Below, in pieces: positions 42,131 to 52,718 of a stretch of 64,000 nucleotides of DNA. The stretch comes from DATARH01 sp035534855 (GTDB lineage Bacteria; Pseudomonadota; Alphaproteobacteria; ATCC43930; CGMCC-115725). The notes beneath the pieces are model-generated. The model worked only from the letters and a program-made list of their open reading frames with translations, did not search any database and was not told the origin of the DNA. The first letter of the stretch is position 1. Every line of letters starts with the position of its first letter. Location: contig DATLRD010000027.1 of the NCBI GenBank assembly GCA_035534855.1, positions 1 to 64,000 of the forward strand, in the 5' to 3' direction. A program made the position numbers and the translations under genes.

Positions 42131-43240
42131 ATGACCGGATCGCCCGATCCCACCGCGTCCGGCTCGGCCATCCGGGTCATGGTTCCGAACCCGCTCGTCC
42201 CCGACCGCTTCCTCGGCCGGGAGATCACCCCGATCACCCGGCGGCGGCTAGACAATTTCCGGGCCAACCGGCGCGCTTGGTGGTCGCTGTGGATCTTTCT
42301 GGTGCTGTTCGGCGTCAGCTTGTTCGCTGAGTTCGTCGCCAACGACCGGCCGATCCTGATCCGCTACGATGGCGGTTTCTACGTGCCGATATTGCGGAAC
42401 TACTCGGAGCGCACGTTCGGCGGGTTTCTCGGCAGCGAGGCGGATTTCGCCGATCCCGAGGTCGTCCGGATGATCAGGGCCAAAGGGTGGATCATCTGGC
42501 CGCTGATTCCCTATCACTACGACACGATCACCCATGCCCCGGGCCCCTACCCCGCCGCCCCTTCTGCCGCCGACTGGCTCGGTACCGACGATCAAGGCCG
42601 CGACGTGCTGTCGCGGCTGATCTACGGGTTTCGCATCTCGGTGCTGTTCGGCCTGTCGCTAACCATCCTTTCGTCGATCGTCGGGGTCGCGGCCGGCGCG
42701 GTGCAGGGCTATTTCGGCGGGATCGTCGATCTCGGCATGCAGCGCTTTATCGAGGTCTGGTCCGGCCTGCCGGTGCTTTACCTGCTGATTATCCTCGCCA
42801 GCTTCGTGCAGCCGAATTTCTGGTGGCTGCTCGGGCTGATGCTGCTGTTTTCATGGACCAGCCTGGTCGACGTCGTGCGCGCCGAGTTTCTGCGCGCGCG
42901 CAATTTTGACTACGTGCGGGCGGCACGCGCGCTCGGCGTGTCGAATCGCGTCATCATCTTCCGCCACGTCCTGCCCAACGCGATGGTGGCGACCGTGACG
43001 TTCATGCCGTTCATCCTCAACGGCTCGATCACAACCCTAACCTCGCTCGATTTTCTCGGCTTCGGTCTGCCCGCCGGGTCGGCTTCGCTCGGCGAGCTCC
43101 TGGCCCAGGGCAAGGACAATCTGCAGGCGCCGTGGCTCGGCATCACCACCTTTATCGTGCTGGCACTGATGCTGAGCCTGTTGACCTTTGTCGGCGAAGG
43201 GGTGCGAGACGCCTTCGACCCGCGCAAGGTGACGCGATGA
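42131..43240 (+). CDS. yejE: ABC transporter permease YejE
   Basis: 369 residues. The N-terminal RRRLDNFRANRRAWWSLWIF and the long periplasmic loop (roughly 70-150) with GTDDQGRDVLSRL are typical of YejE. Five to six membrane helices follow, and the EAA-type loop RAARALGVSNRVIIFRHVLPN near 260 contacts the ATPase. YejABEF imports oligopeptides such as microcin C. Only yejE and yejF are present here; yejA and yejB are not upstream, where asd and repeat R4 lie. yejF overlaps by four bases. Confidence 0.92.
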   Translation: MTGSPDPTASGSAIRVMVPNPLVPDRFLGREITPITRRRLDNFRANRRAWWSLWIFLVLFGVSLFAEFVANDRPILIRYDGGFYVPILRNYSERTFGGFLGSEADFADPEVVRMIRAKGWIIWPLIPYHYDTITHAPGPYPAAPSAADWLGTDDQGRDVLSRLIYGFRISVLFGLSLTILSSIVGVAAGAVQGYFGGIVDLGMQRFIEVWSGLPVLYLLIILASFVQPNFWWLLGLMLLFSWTSLVDVVRAEFLRARNFDYVRAARALGVSNRVIIFRHVLPNAMVATVTFMPFILNGSITTLTSLDFLGFGLPAGSASLGELLAQGKDNLQAPWLGITTFIVLALMLSLLTFVGEGVRDAFDPRKVTR

Positions 43241-44856
43241 GCCTGCTCGAGGTACGCGACCTCAGCGTCAGTTTTGCCGGCTGGCGTGGGGCGCCGCCCG
43301 TTTCCGCCGTAAGCCGCATCTCGTTTTCGCTCGAGCGCGGCGAGACGCTGGCGCTGGTCGGTGAAAGTGGCTCGGGAAAATCGGTGACCGCGCTGTCGAT
43401 CCTACAGCTTCTGCCCTACCCGAGCGCCGCACATGACAAGGACAGCAGCATCAAATTTGCCGGCGAGGAGCTGATTGGCGCGCCGCCAGTGCGGCTTCGC
43501 GAGGTACGTGGCAACCGAATCGGCATGATCTTTCAGGAGCCGATGACCTCGCTCAACCCGCTGCACACATTGGAAAAGCAGATTTCCGAAACCCTGTTCA
43601 TCCACCGGCATTTGTCGGCTGCGGCGGCGCGCGAACGCACACTCGACCTGCTCCATCTGGTCGGCCTGCGCGATGCAGAAGACCGGCTGCAATCCTACCC
43701 GCACCAATTGTCCGGCGGGCAGCGCCAGCGGGTGATGATCGCGATGTCGATCGCCAACGAGCCCGACATCCTAGTAGCCGATGAACCGACCACCGCGCTC
43801 GATGTGACGATCCAGGCGCAGGTGCTCAAGCTGATGCACGATCTGCGCGACCGGCTCGGCATGGCGCTGCTGCTAATCACGCACGACCTTGCGATCGTAC
43901 GCCACATGGCCGATCGAGTCTGTGTAATGACTAAGGGCGAGATCGTCGAAAGCGGCCCGACTGCAGCGATCTTCGCGCGGCCACGGCACCCCTATACCCG
44001 CCACCTGCTCGAGGCCGAACCCAAAGGCCAAGCCGTTCCGGCCGATCCGGCGGCGCTACCGCTGGTCGAGGTCGACCACCTCAAGGTGTGGTTTCCTATC
44101 CGCCGCGGGCTGCTGCGCCGAATCCGGGGCTACGTCAAGGCGGTCGACCGCGTCTCGCTGACCGTCCCCGCCGGCAGCACAGTCGGAGTCGTCGGCGAAA
44201 GCGGCTCGGGCAAGACCACGCTCGGCCTGGCGCTACTGCGGCTGATCTCGTCCGAGGGGCAGATTCGCTTTGACGGGGCCGACATCGCCGAAACTTCGCA
44301 AACGCGGCTGCGCCCGCTGCGCCGCCAGATGCAGATCGTCTTTCAGGATCCCTATTCCAGCCTGTCGCCGCGCCTGTCGATCGCCCAGATCATCAGCGAG
44401 GGATTGCAGGTTCACCGTCTTGCGGCCGACGCTGACGAGCGGCGCCGGGTAATCGAGGCGGCGCTGGTCGAGGTCGGGCTCGACCCCTCCGCCTCCCAGC
44501 GCTACCCTCACGAATTTTCCGGTGGACAGCGCCAGCGCATCGCGATCGCACGCGCACTGGTGCTGAAGCCGCGCTTTCTGGTGCTCGACGAACCGACCTC
44601 GGCGCTCGATATGTCAGTGCAGGCCCAGATCGTCGATCTACTGCGCGAATTACAGATTCGTCATGGACTTACCTACCTTTTCATCAGCCATGACCTAAAG
44701 GTAGTCAGGGCGTTGGCCCACTACATACTGGTGATGAAGGACGGCGAGATTGTCGAATCCGGCACCACCGAGGCCGTGATGGACGCACCGCAGAACCCGT
44801 ACACCAAGGCGCTGATGACCGCCGCCTTCGAGGTGGTAACAGCCGGACAGGGCTAG
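43237..44856 (+). CDS. yejF: ABC transporter ATP-binding protein YejF (two ATPase domains)
   Basis: 539 residues from ATG 43237, overlapping yejE. Two complete ATPase domains are fused: GESGSGKSVTALSIL near 45 with LSGGQRQRVMIAMS near 160, then GESGSGKTTLGLALL near 320 with FSGGQRQRIAIARA near 430. The domain order and length match YejF. It would energise import by YejB/YejE, of which only YejE is encoded here. A longer frame beginning inside yejE was rejected because the first real domain begins at MSLLEVRDL. Confidence 0.95.
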   Translation: MSLLEVRDLSVSFAGWRGAPPVSAVSRISFSLERGETLALVGESGSGKSVTALSILQLLPYPSAAHDKDSSIKFAGEELIGAPPVRLREVRGNRIGMIFQEPMTSLNPLHTLEKQISETLFIHRHLSAAAARERTLDLLHLVGLRDAEDRLQSYPHQLSGGQRQRVMIAMSIANEPDILVADEPTTALDVTIQAQVLKLMHDLRDRLGMALLLITHDLAIVRHMADRVCVMTKGEIVESGPTAAIFARPRHPYTRHLLEAEPKGQAVPADPAALPLVEVDHLKVWFPIRRGLLRRIRGYVKAVDRVSLTVPAGSTVGVVGESGSGKTTLGLALLRLISSEGQIRFDGADIAETSQTRLRPLRRQMQIVFQDPYSSLSPRLSIAQIISEGLQVHRLAADADERRRVIEAALVEVGLDPSASQRYPHEFSGGQRQRIAIARALVLKPRFLVLDEPTSALDMSVQAQIVDLLRELQIRHGLTYLFISHDLKVVRALAHYILVMKDGEIVESGTTEAVMDAPQNPYTKALMTAAFEVVTAGQG

Positions 44857-44966
44857 GCGGTGGCCGGCGCACGTTGCCACGGCTGCGCGATGGGCTTGCC
44901 CGCGGCGGGCTTGCGTGGAACTCTGCCGCAACCGCGCCTAGCGAACGGGAATGGAGGGGGACGCAG

Positions 44967-45890
44967 ATGCGCATCGTCATCGTAGGCCAGCAGGCTTTCG
45001 GCAAGGCCGTGCTCGATGCCTTTCTTGCGCGCGGCGACCAGGTCGTCGGCGTCTTTGCCGCGCCCGAGCGGCCCGGCGCCCGGCCCGATCCGCTGGTCCA
45101 GGCGGCCGAGGAAAAGAAGCTGCCGCTGTTCCGGTTTCCCAAATATTCCGACCCCGAGGCGCAGAACGCGCTCAAGGCGCTCGATGCCGATATTGGCGTG
45201 ATGGCCTATGTCCTGCTGTTTGCGCCGCCTGAATTCTGCGCTATTCCCAAGCATGGGATGATCCAGTTTCATCCGTCGCTGCTGCCGCTGCACCGCGGCC
45301 CCGCCGCAATCCCGTGGGCGATCATCCGCGGCCGAACCGAGACTGGCCTGTCAATCTTCCGGCCGACCCCCGGCCTCGACGAAGGCCCGGTGATCCTGCA
45401 AAAGCGCGTGACGATCGGCCCTAACGACACCGCCGCCTCGCTCTATTTCGACAAGATCTTCCCGCTCGGGGTCGAGGCGCTGGTCCAGGCCACCGATCTG
45501 GTAGTCGGCGGCCGCGCCACCGAGTGGACCCAGAGCGAAAGCGAGGCGACCTACGAGGGCTGGGTGCGCGAAGCGGAAAGCCGCATCAACTGGGCCACCC
45601 ACGTCGATTTCACCTACGACCTGATTCGCGGCTGCAACCCGGCGCCGGGCGCGTGGACCATTAATGGCGAGCAGAAGCTTTATTTGTTCGACGCCAAGAA
45701 AATCATGGCGCCGACCTTCGGCACGGTCCGGGGCAAGAAGCTCGGCGAGGTTGTCGCGGCCGGGCCAGACGGGCTGCGCATCCATGCCCAGGGCGGGTTC
45801 ATCGAGGTCTCGCGGGTGCGACTCGGCGACGGCCCCAAGATCAAAACGTCGGAGGCCGGAATCGAGGTCGGTACGATCCTCGGGGGATAA
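44967..45890 (+). CDS. Formyltransferase family protein, FDH hydrolase-domain-like
   Basis: 307 residues from ATG 44967, with a strong GGAGGGGG site. N-terminal formyltransferase fold: RIVIVGQQAFGKAVLDAFL, the active-site block IQFHPSLLPLHRGPAAI near 102 and GLDEGPVIL near 140, which places the His and Asp of the catalytic pair. The Gln before FHPSLLP in place of the Asn of Fmt, and the similarity to the hydrolase domain of 10-formyl-THF dehydrogenase, suggest a 10-formyl-THF-dependent enzyme other than the true Fmt. No aldehyde dehydrogenase domain is present. Substrate unknown; the gene stands alone. Confidence 0.8.
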   Translation: MRIVIVGQQAFGKAVLDAFLARGDQVVGVFAAPERPGARPDPLVQAAEEKKLPLFRFPKYSDPEAQNALKALDADIGVMAYVLLFAPPEFCAIPKHGMIQFHPSLLPLHRGPAAIPWAIIRGRTETGLSIFRPTPGLDEGPVILQKRVTIGPNDTAASLYFDKIFPLGVEALVQATDLVVGGRATEWTQSESEATYEGWVREAESRINWATHVDFTYDLIRGCNPAPGAWTINGEQKLYLFDAKKIMAPTFGTVRGKKLGEVVAAGPDGLRIHAQGGFIEVSRVRLGDGPKIKTSEAGIEVGTILGG

Positions 45891-45938
45891 ACCGCCGGCC
45901 GATGCCCGCACCAATGCCCTTCTGGTCTAGTCGTAGCA

Positions 45939-47411
45939 TTAGTCCACAAGCTCGCGATACAGTGCAACGTATTGCCGAGCCGCCTGGCGCCAGCTGAAAT
46001 CACGGGTCATCGCCTGGCGCATCATGCAGTGCCAGGTCGCGCGGTCGCCGTGGTAAACCCCGACGGCGCGCGCCACAGCGGCCGAGAGCGCGGGCGCGCT
46101 CGCCTCGTCAAATACAAACCCGGTCGCGGTGCCGTCGGCAATGCCTTCGGGCGTTGCGTCCACGACCGTATCGGCGAGCCCCCCGGTGCGCCGGACCAGC
46201 GGCAGCGCACCGTAGCGCAGCGCGTAAAGCTGGGTCAGCCCGCACGGCTCGAACCGCGACGGCACCAGAACGGCATCGGCACCGGCGAAAATCAGCCGTG
46301 CCAGCGCCTCGTCATAGCCGATCGACGCCGCCACCCGGCCCGCAGAGGACGCTGCCACCGCGGTGAAGCCGGACTCCAGGTCGCGGTCGCCGCTGCCTAG
46401 AACGACAAGCCCGATCCCGCGCCCGACCAGCTCGGGCAGCGCTGCCAGGATCAGGTCGATCCCCTTTTGCGAGGTCAGCCGAGTGACGATGCCGAACAAC
46501 GGCGCGTCGACATCTATCGCGAGGCCGAGCCGGCGCTGTAGCGCGACCTTCGCCGCCGCCTTGCCCTCTGCCGCGTCGGCGACGCCGTAGCCGCGCGGCA
46601 GCGCGGCGTCATTCGCCGGGTTCCACACCGCCGGGTCGACCCCGTTCAAAATCCCGCTCAGCGCTGCCTGGCGCCCGCGCAGCAGCCCGTCCAGCCCCTC
46701 GCCGAGCGCCGGCGTCTGGATTTCGCGCGCATAGGTCGGGCTGACCGTGGTCAGCCGGTCCGCGTAGAACAGCCCGGCCTTCAGAAACGCCACACCACCG
46801 TAGAACTCGACCCCATTGATCGAGAAATAATCGGGCGGCAGCCCCAACTCGCCGAACAGGGAAGCGGGATACCACCCACGATAGGCCAGGTTATGCACCG
46901 TAAGGACGCTCGCCGCGGTCGCTCCGAATGCCCGCGCATAAGCTGGCGCCAGTCCGGCGTGCCAGTCATGGCCATGGATGACGCGCGGCTGCCAGCGTGG
47001 ATCGGCGCCGTTGGCGAGCGCCGCGGCTGCCCAGCCGAGCAGCGCGAAGCGCCGGTGGTTGTCCGGCCACTCGCCGCTGTCGGGCCCATACGGACCGCCG
47101 GGCCGGTCGTAGAAAACCGGATGATCGACGATATAGGCCGGCGGCTGCCCGGGCAGATGGGCGAGACCGATGCGCACCCGCTCGGCCGCAAACGGCGTCG
47201 CCAGCCGTACCACATCACTCACGCGCGCGGCATCGAGCAGCGGCCGATACCCGGGAAGACACAGCCGCGCCTCGACCCCCTCCGTCGCCAGCGCCGCCGG
47301 CAGCGCGCCGATCACATCGCCAAGCCCGCCTGCCTTGACCCACGGATAGATTTCGGCGGCGACATGCAGAACGCGCAGCGGCCGTCGGGTCGGGCGCCGC
47401 TCGCCCGCCAC
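45939..47411 (-). CDS. glgA: Glycogen synthase
   Basis: 490 residues of the GT5 family. The ADP-glucose-binding KAGGLGDVIGALP is near residue 26, and the C-terminal DAVLVPSRFEPCGLTQLYALRYG near 378 carries the acid/base-active motif. It transfers glucose from ADP-glucose to growing glycogen. No glgB, glgC, glgP or glgX is adjacent, so it is a lone copy in this window. Upstream it is 17 bp from the ilvC stop, so it may be read from the ilv transcript. Confidence 0.96.
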   Translation of the reverse strand: MAGERRPTRRPLRVLHVAAEIYPWVKAGGLGDVIGALPAALATEGVEARLCLPGYRPLLDAARVSDVVRLATPFAAERVRIGLAHLPGQPPAYIVDHPVFYDRPGGPYGPDSGEWPDNHRRFALLGWAAAALANGADPRWQPRVIHGHDWHAGLAPAYARAFGATAASVLTVHNLAYRGWYPASLFGELGLPPDYFSINGVEFYGGVAFLKAGLFYADRLTTVSPTYAREIQTPALGEGLDGLLRGRQAALSGILNGVDPAVWNPANDAALPRGYGVADAAEGKAAAKVALQRRLGLAIDVDAPLFGIVTRLTSQKGIDLILAALPELVGRGIGLVVLGSGDRDLESGFTAVAASSAGRVAASIGYDEALARLIFAGADAVLVPSRFEPCGLTQLYALRYGALPLVRRTGGLADTVVDATPEGIADGTATGFVFDEASAPALSAAVARAVGVYHGDRATWHCMMRQAMTRDFSWRQAARQYVALYRELVD

Positions 47412-47428
47412 GGGTTGCAGCAGTCCGC

Positions 47429-48448
47429 CTAATTCCGCGTCCGGTCAACCAGCCGGTTCTGCGCGATCCACGGCATCATCGCACGCAACCGCTCGCCGAC
47501 CTTTTCGATGTCGTGCTCGGCGGCGCGCCGGCGCATCGCCTTGAAGCTGGCCTGGCCGGCCGCGTTTTCCAGTACCCACTCGCGGGCAAACCGGCCGGTC
47601 TGGATTTCGTTGAGAATGCGCTTCATTTCGGCGCGGACATGCTCGTCGATCAGCCGCGAGCCCCGCGTGTAATCGCCGTATTCTGCGGTGTTCGAGATCG
47701 AGTACCGCATGTTGGCGATACCGCCCTCATAGATTAGGTCGACGATTAGCTTAACCTCGTGCAGGCATTCGAAATACGCCATCTCTGGCGCATATCCCGC
47801 TTCGACAAGCGTCTCGTAACCCGCGACAATCAAAGAGGTTAATCCGCCGCACAAGACGGACTGCTCGCCGAACAGATCGGTTTCGCATTCCTCGCGGAAG
47901 CTGGTTTCGATCACCCCGGCTCGGCCGCCGCCGATCGCGGAGGCGTAGCTGAGCGCAATTTCGAGCGCGTTACCCGACGGGTTCTGCTCGACCGCGACCA
48001 GGCAGGGGACGCCGCCGCCGCGCTGATATTCCGAGCGCACAGTGTGACCGGGGCCCTTCGGCGCGATCATGAACACGTCCATGTCGGGGCGGGGCTCGAT
48101 CAGCCGGAAATGGATGCTGAGCCCGTGGGCAAAGGCGAGCGCGGTGCCCTCGCGCATGTTGGTGCGCAAATCGGCGCTGTAGAGCGCGGCCTGCAATTCG
48201 TCGGGCGCCAGCACCATGACCACGTCGGCCCATTTCGCCGCCTCGCCCGGGGTCATCACCTTAAGCCCGGCGGTCTCGGCCTTCTGCGCCGAGGCTGAGC
48301 CCGGCCGCAGCGCGACGACCACGTCCTTGACGCCGCTGTCGCGCAAATTGTTGGCGTGCGCGTTGCCCTGGCTGCCATAGCCGATGACCGCGACCTTCTT
48401 GCCCTTGATCAAGTTCACATCCGCATCGCGGTCGTAATAGACACGCAT
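47429..48448 (-). CDS. ilvC: Ketol-acid reductoisomerase (NADP+)
   Basis: 339 residues from ATG 48448 (MRVYYDRDADVNLIKGKK), the class I length. The NADPH motif VIGYGSQGNAHANNLRDSG is near 20-38 with the beta-alpha loop RPGSAS that prefers NADPH. Metal-binding acidic residues are in TDLFGEQSVLCGG near 190 and AYFECLHEVKLI near 222. Converts acetolactate to dihydroxy-isovalerate. 16 bp downstream of ilvH, so the two form a unit with ilvI. Confidence 0.98.
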   Translation of the reverse strand: MRVYYDRDADVNLIKGKKVAVIGYGSQGNAHANNLRDSGVKDVVVALRPGSASAQKAETAGLKVMTPGEAAKWADVVMVLAPDELQAALYSADLRTNMREGTALAFAHGLSIHFRLIEPRPDMDVFMIAPKGPGHTVRSEYQRGGGVPCLVAVEQNPSGNALEIALSYASAIGGGRAGVIETSFREECETDLFGEQSVLCGGLTSLIVAGYETLVEAGYAPEMAYFECLHEVKLIVDLIYEGGIANMRYSISNTAEYGDYTRGSRLIDEHVRAEMKRILNEIQTGRFAREWVLENAAGQASFKAMRRRAAEHDIEKVGERLRAMMPWIAQNRLVDRTRN

Positions 48449-48464
48449 CCCAACTCTCCTTTCG

Positions 48465-48968
48465 TCAAAAACTGGTCGGCCCGCGGGCGATCGCCACCGC
48501 ACCGGTGCGCGATACCTCGGCGAGCCCGAGCGGTTCCATCAGGCCAATGAAAGCGTTGAGCTTTTCGGCCGCGCCGGTCAGCTCGAAGACAAAGCTCTCG
48601 GTCGTTGAATCGATGACCCGGGCGCGAAACACGTCGGCCAGCCGCAGGCTTTCGACCCGTGCCTCGCCCCGGCCGACGACCTTGATCAGCGCCATCTCCC
48701 GCTCGACATATGGGCCTTCGTCGGTCAGGTCGTGCACCTTGTGCACCGGCACCAGGCGCGACAGCTGTGCCTTGATCTGCTCGATGATCATCGGCGTCCC
48801 CGAGGTGACGACGGTGATCCGCGACAGGCGATTGGCGTGGTCGACCTCGGCGACCGTCAGGCTCTCGATATTGTAGCCGCGCCCGGAGAACAACCCGACC
48901 ACGCGCGCCAGGATGCCCGGCTCGTTGTCGACCAGGATGGCGATGGTGTGCCGCTCGGTGTCAGCCAC
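48465..48968 (-). CDS. ilvH: Acetolactate synthase small (regulatory) subunit
   Basis: 167 residues. The ACT domain opens with HTIAILVDNEPGILARVVGLFSGRGYNIESL near 6-36, the valine-feedback site, followed by the second regulatory domain with ALIKVVGRGEAR near 97. It binds IlvI and makes it sensitive to valine. It lies 12 bp after ilvI and 16 bp before ilvC. Confidence 0.97.
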   Translation of the reverse strand: MADTERHTIAILVDNEPGILARVVGLFSGRGYNIESLTVAEVDHANRLSRITVVTSGTPMIIEQIKAQLSRLVPVHKVHDLTDEGPYVEREMALIKVVGRGEARVESLRLADVFRARVIDSTTESFVFELTGAAEKLNAFIGLMEPLGLAEVSRTGAVAIARGPTSF

Positions 48969-48980
48969 GACGCAAGCCGC

Positions 48981-50744
<1,764 letters not shown>

Positions 50745-50833
50745 GACATCCCTCCTCATTTCACCAGCGACGCAGCGCCAACACATTTTAGCACCCCAGG
50801 CAGGGCCAAGGGTGGGGCGCGCACCCTAGTCAC

Positions 50834-51757
50834 CTAGCGCGAGGCGGTCAACAGGTAATCATCAATAAAATGACGAGAGCGCCGCAGCAAACTTTCCGAA
50901 AATTGCTCATCCAGCACCAGTCCTGCCGCGATCTGGTGGCGAAACCACGTCATCTGCCGTTTGGCGTAGCGCCGCGTCGCCTGCTGCCCGGCGGCGACCG
51001 CGTCCGCAAGGGTGGTCTCGCCGCGCAGATGGCGCAGCAGCTCCGGCACGCCAACCGCCTTCATCGCCGGCAGGTCGGCCGCCAGCCCGCGCGCGGCGAG
51101 CGCGGCGGCTTCGGCCAGCCCGCCGCCGGCAACCATCGCTGCAAAGCGGGCGTCGCTCGTCGCGTAGAGCGTGTCGCGCGGCGGCAGCAGAAGGACGATC
51201 GCGGCACGGGAGCGCAAAGGCTGCGGCGCCCGGCGATGCCAGTAGGCGAGCGGCTTTCCGGTCGCCTGCGCGACCTCCCACGCGCGCAGCAGACGCTGCC
51301 GGTCACCGGGCGGCAGCCGCGCCGCTGCCTCCGGGTCGATCTGCGCCAGAAGCCGGCGGAATTCCTCACCGCCGACCGCACGATAGAGCGCCGCCGCGGC
51401 GTCTCGGACCGTCTGTGGCACCTCCGGCACCGAGGCCAGCCCGTCGAGCAGCGCGCGCAGATAGAGCCCGGTGCCGCCGACCACAAACTGCGTTCTGCCG
51501 GCCGCGCGCGCCGCGGTGATCTCGGCCTCGGCCATCGCCTGCCAGCGCGCGACCGAGCCGCGCTCGGCGGCATCGAGCACGCCGTAAAGACGGTGCGGCA
51601 CCCGCGCTTCGGCGGCTTCGTCTGGCCGCGCCGTCAAAATCCGCAGATCGCGATAGATTTGCAGCGCGTCGGCGTTGATGATCGTGCCGCCGATAGCGTG
51701 GGAGAGTTCGAGCGCGAGCGCCGATTTGCCGCTCGCCGTCGGCCCGGCGACAATCAC
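50834..51757 (-). CDS. miaA: tRNA dimethylallyltransferase
   Basis: About 307 residues from GTG 51757 (VIVAGPTASGKSALALELS). The P-loop GPTASGKS is at the very start. DALQIYRDLRI and the motif FVVGGTGLYLRALLDGL near 95, and RYAKRQMTWFRHQ near 272 (tRNA contact) are family marks. It adds an isopentenyl group to A37 of UNN-decoding tRNAs. A frame extends 50 codons further, but that part overlaps serB in antisense and is not family-like. serB starts 31 bp away on the other strand. Confidence 0.88.
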   Translation of the reverse strand: MIVAGPTASGKSALALELSHAIGGTIINADALQIYRDLRILTARPDEAAEARVPHRLYGVLDAAERGSVARWQAMAEAEITAARAAGRTQFVVGGTGLYLRALLDGLASVPEVPQTVRDAAAALYRAVGGEEFRRLLAQIDPEAAARLPPGDRQRLLRAWEVAQATGKPLAYWHRRAPQPLRSRAAIVLLLPPRDTLYATSDARFAAMVAGGGLAEAAALAARGLAADLPAMKAVGVPELLRHLRGETTLADAVAAGQQATRRYAKRQMTWFRHQIAAGLVLDEQFSESLLRRSRHFIDDYLLTASR

Positions 51758-51787
51758 CAGCGGCGGCGGGCCGGAGATGGGAGCAGC

Positions 51788-52672
51788 GTGAACCTGGTCA
51801 TGACCCTGATCGCCGGCCCGGGCGGCAGCGAGCGGCTTGCCAATTGCGCCGCCGCGCTCGCCGGGGCCCTCACCGCGTCCGGCCCCGACTGGCTTGCACC
51901 CGGCCACGCCTGCGACCTAGCGTTCGACGGCGAGACGACGTCCGCCGCCCGCGCCGCGCAGCGGGCGATCGGCACCGCGGCGATCGATGTCGTGGTCCAG
52001 CCGCCGGCCGGCCGGCGCAAATCCATCCTCGTCGCCGACATGGAGTCGACAATCATCGAAAACGAGATGCTCGACGAGCTGGCCGAATTCGTCGGGCTGC
52101 GCGCGCATGTCGCCGAGATCACCCGGCGGGCGATGAACGGCGAACTCGATTTCGCTGCGGCGCTGCGCGAGCGGGTGGCGCTGCTCACGGGCCTGCCGCG
52201 ATCTGTACTCGACGAGGCCGCCTCGCGTATCCGGGTCATGTCCGGGGCGTGCCGCCTGGTCGCGACGATGCGCGCGGCGGGCGCCGAAACCGCCCTCGTC
52301 ACCGGCGGGTTCACCGCCTTTGCCGAGCCGATCGCCGCCCGGCTCGGGTTTGCCCACACCGTCGCCAACCGGCTCGACATCGCCGGCGACCGCATCGCGG
52401 GCACGGTGCGCGAGCCGATCGTGACCCGCGACACCAAACGCGACACGCTGGTCACGCTCGCCGCGGAGCGAGGGGTCGCGCTCTCCGACACGCTCGCGGT
52501 CGGCGACGGCGCCAACGACCTGCCGATGCTCGAGGCGGCCGGGCTCGGCATCGCGTTTCATGCCAAGCCGGCGGTTGCCGCGGCGGTGCGCTGGCGCATC
52601 GCCCACGCCGACCTGAGCGCACTGCTGTACGCCCAGGGCTTCCGCGACAGCGAGATCAGCGGCGGCAATTAG
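51788..52672 (+). CDS. serB: Phosphoserine phosphatase
   Basis: 294 residues from GTG 51788, behind GGGAG; the ATG at 51800 is a poorer-spaced alternative. HAD-family hydrolase that makes serine from phosphoserine. The nucleophile motif is DMESTIIENEMLDEL near 85, with Glu where the family usually has Asp (DxDxT). Motif II TGGFTAF near 174 and motif III GDGANDLPML near 237 are present. A short N-terminal ACT-like part precedes. Divergent from miaA. Confidence 0.93.
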   Translation: MNLVMTLIAGPGGSERLANCAAALAGALTASGPDWLAPGHACDLAFDGETTSAARAAQRAIGTAAIDVVVQPPAGRRKSILVADMESTIIENEMLDELAEFVGLRAHVAEITRRAMNGELDFAAALRERVALLTGLPRSVLDEAASRIRVMSGACRLVATMRAAGAETALVTGGFTAFAEPIAARLGFAHTVANRLDIAGDRIAGTVREPIVTRDTKRDTLVTLAAERGVALSDTLAVGDGANDLPMLEAAGLGIAFHAKPAVAAAVRWRIAHADLSALLYAQGFRDSEISGGN

Positions 52673-52718
52673 CAGCCGGCGCGCGGCGGCTGCGGCCGCC
52701 GGCAGCGCTACCTCGGCC

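Noticed and set aside
51758..51907. 50-codon N-terminal extension of MiaA
   Set aside because: It overlaps serB in antisense and places an unrelated segment before the P-loop, which should be near the N-terminus.
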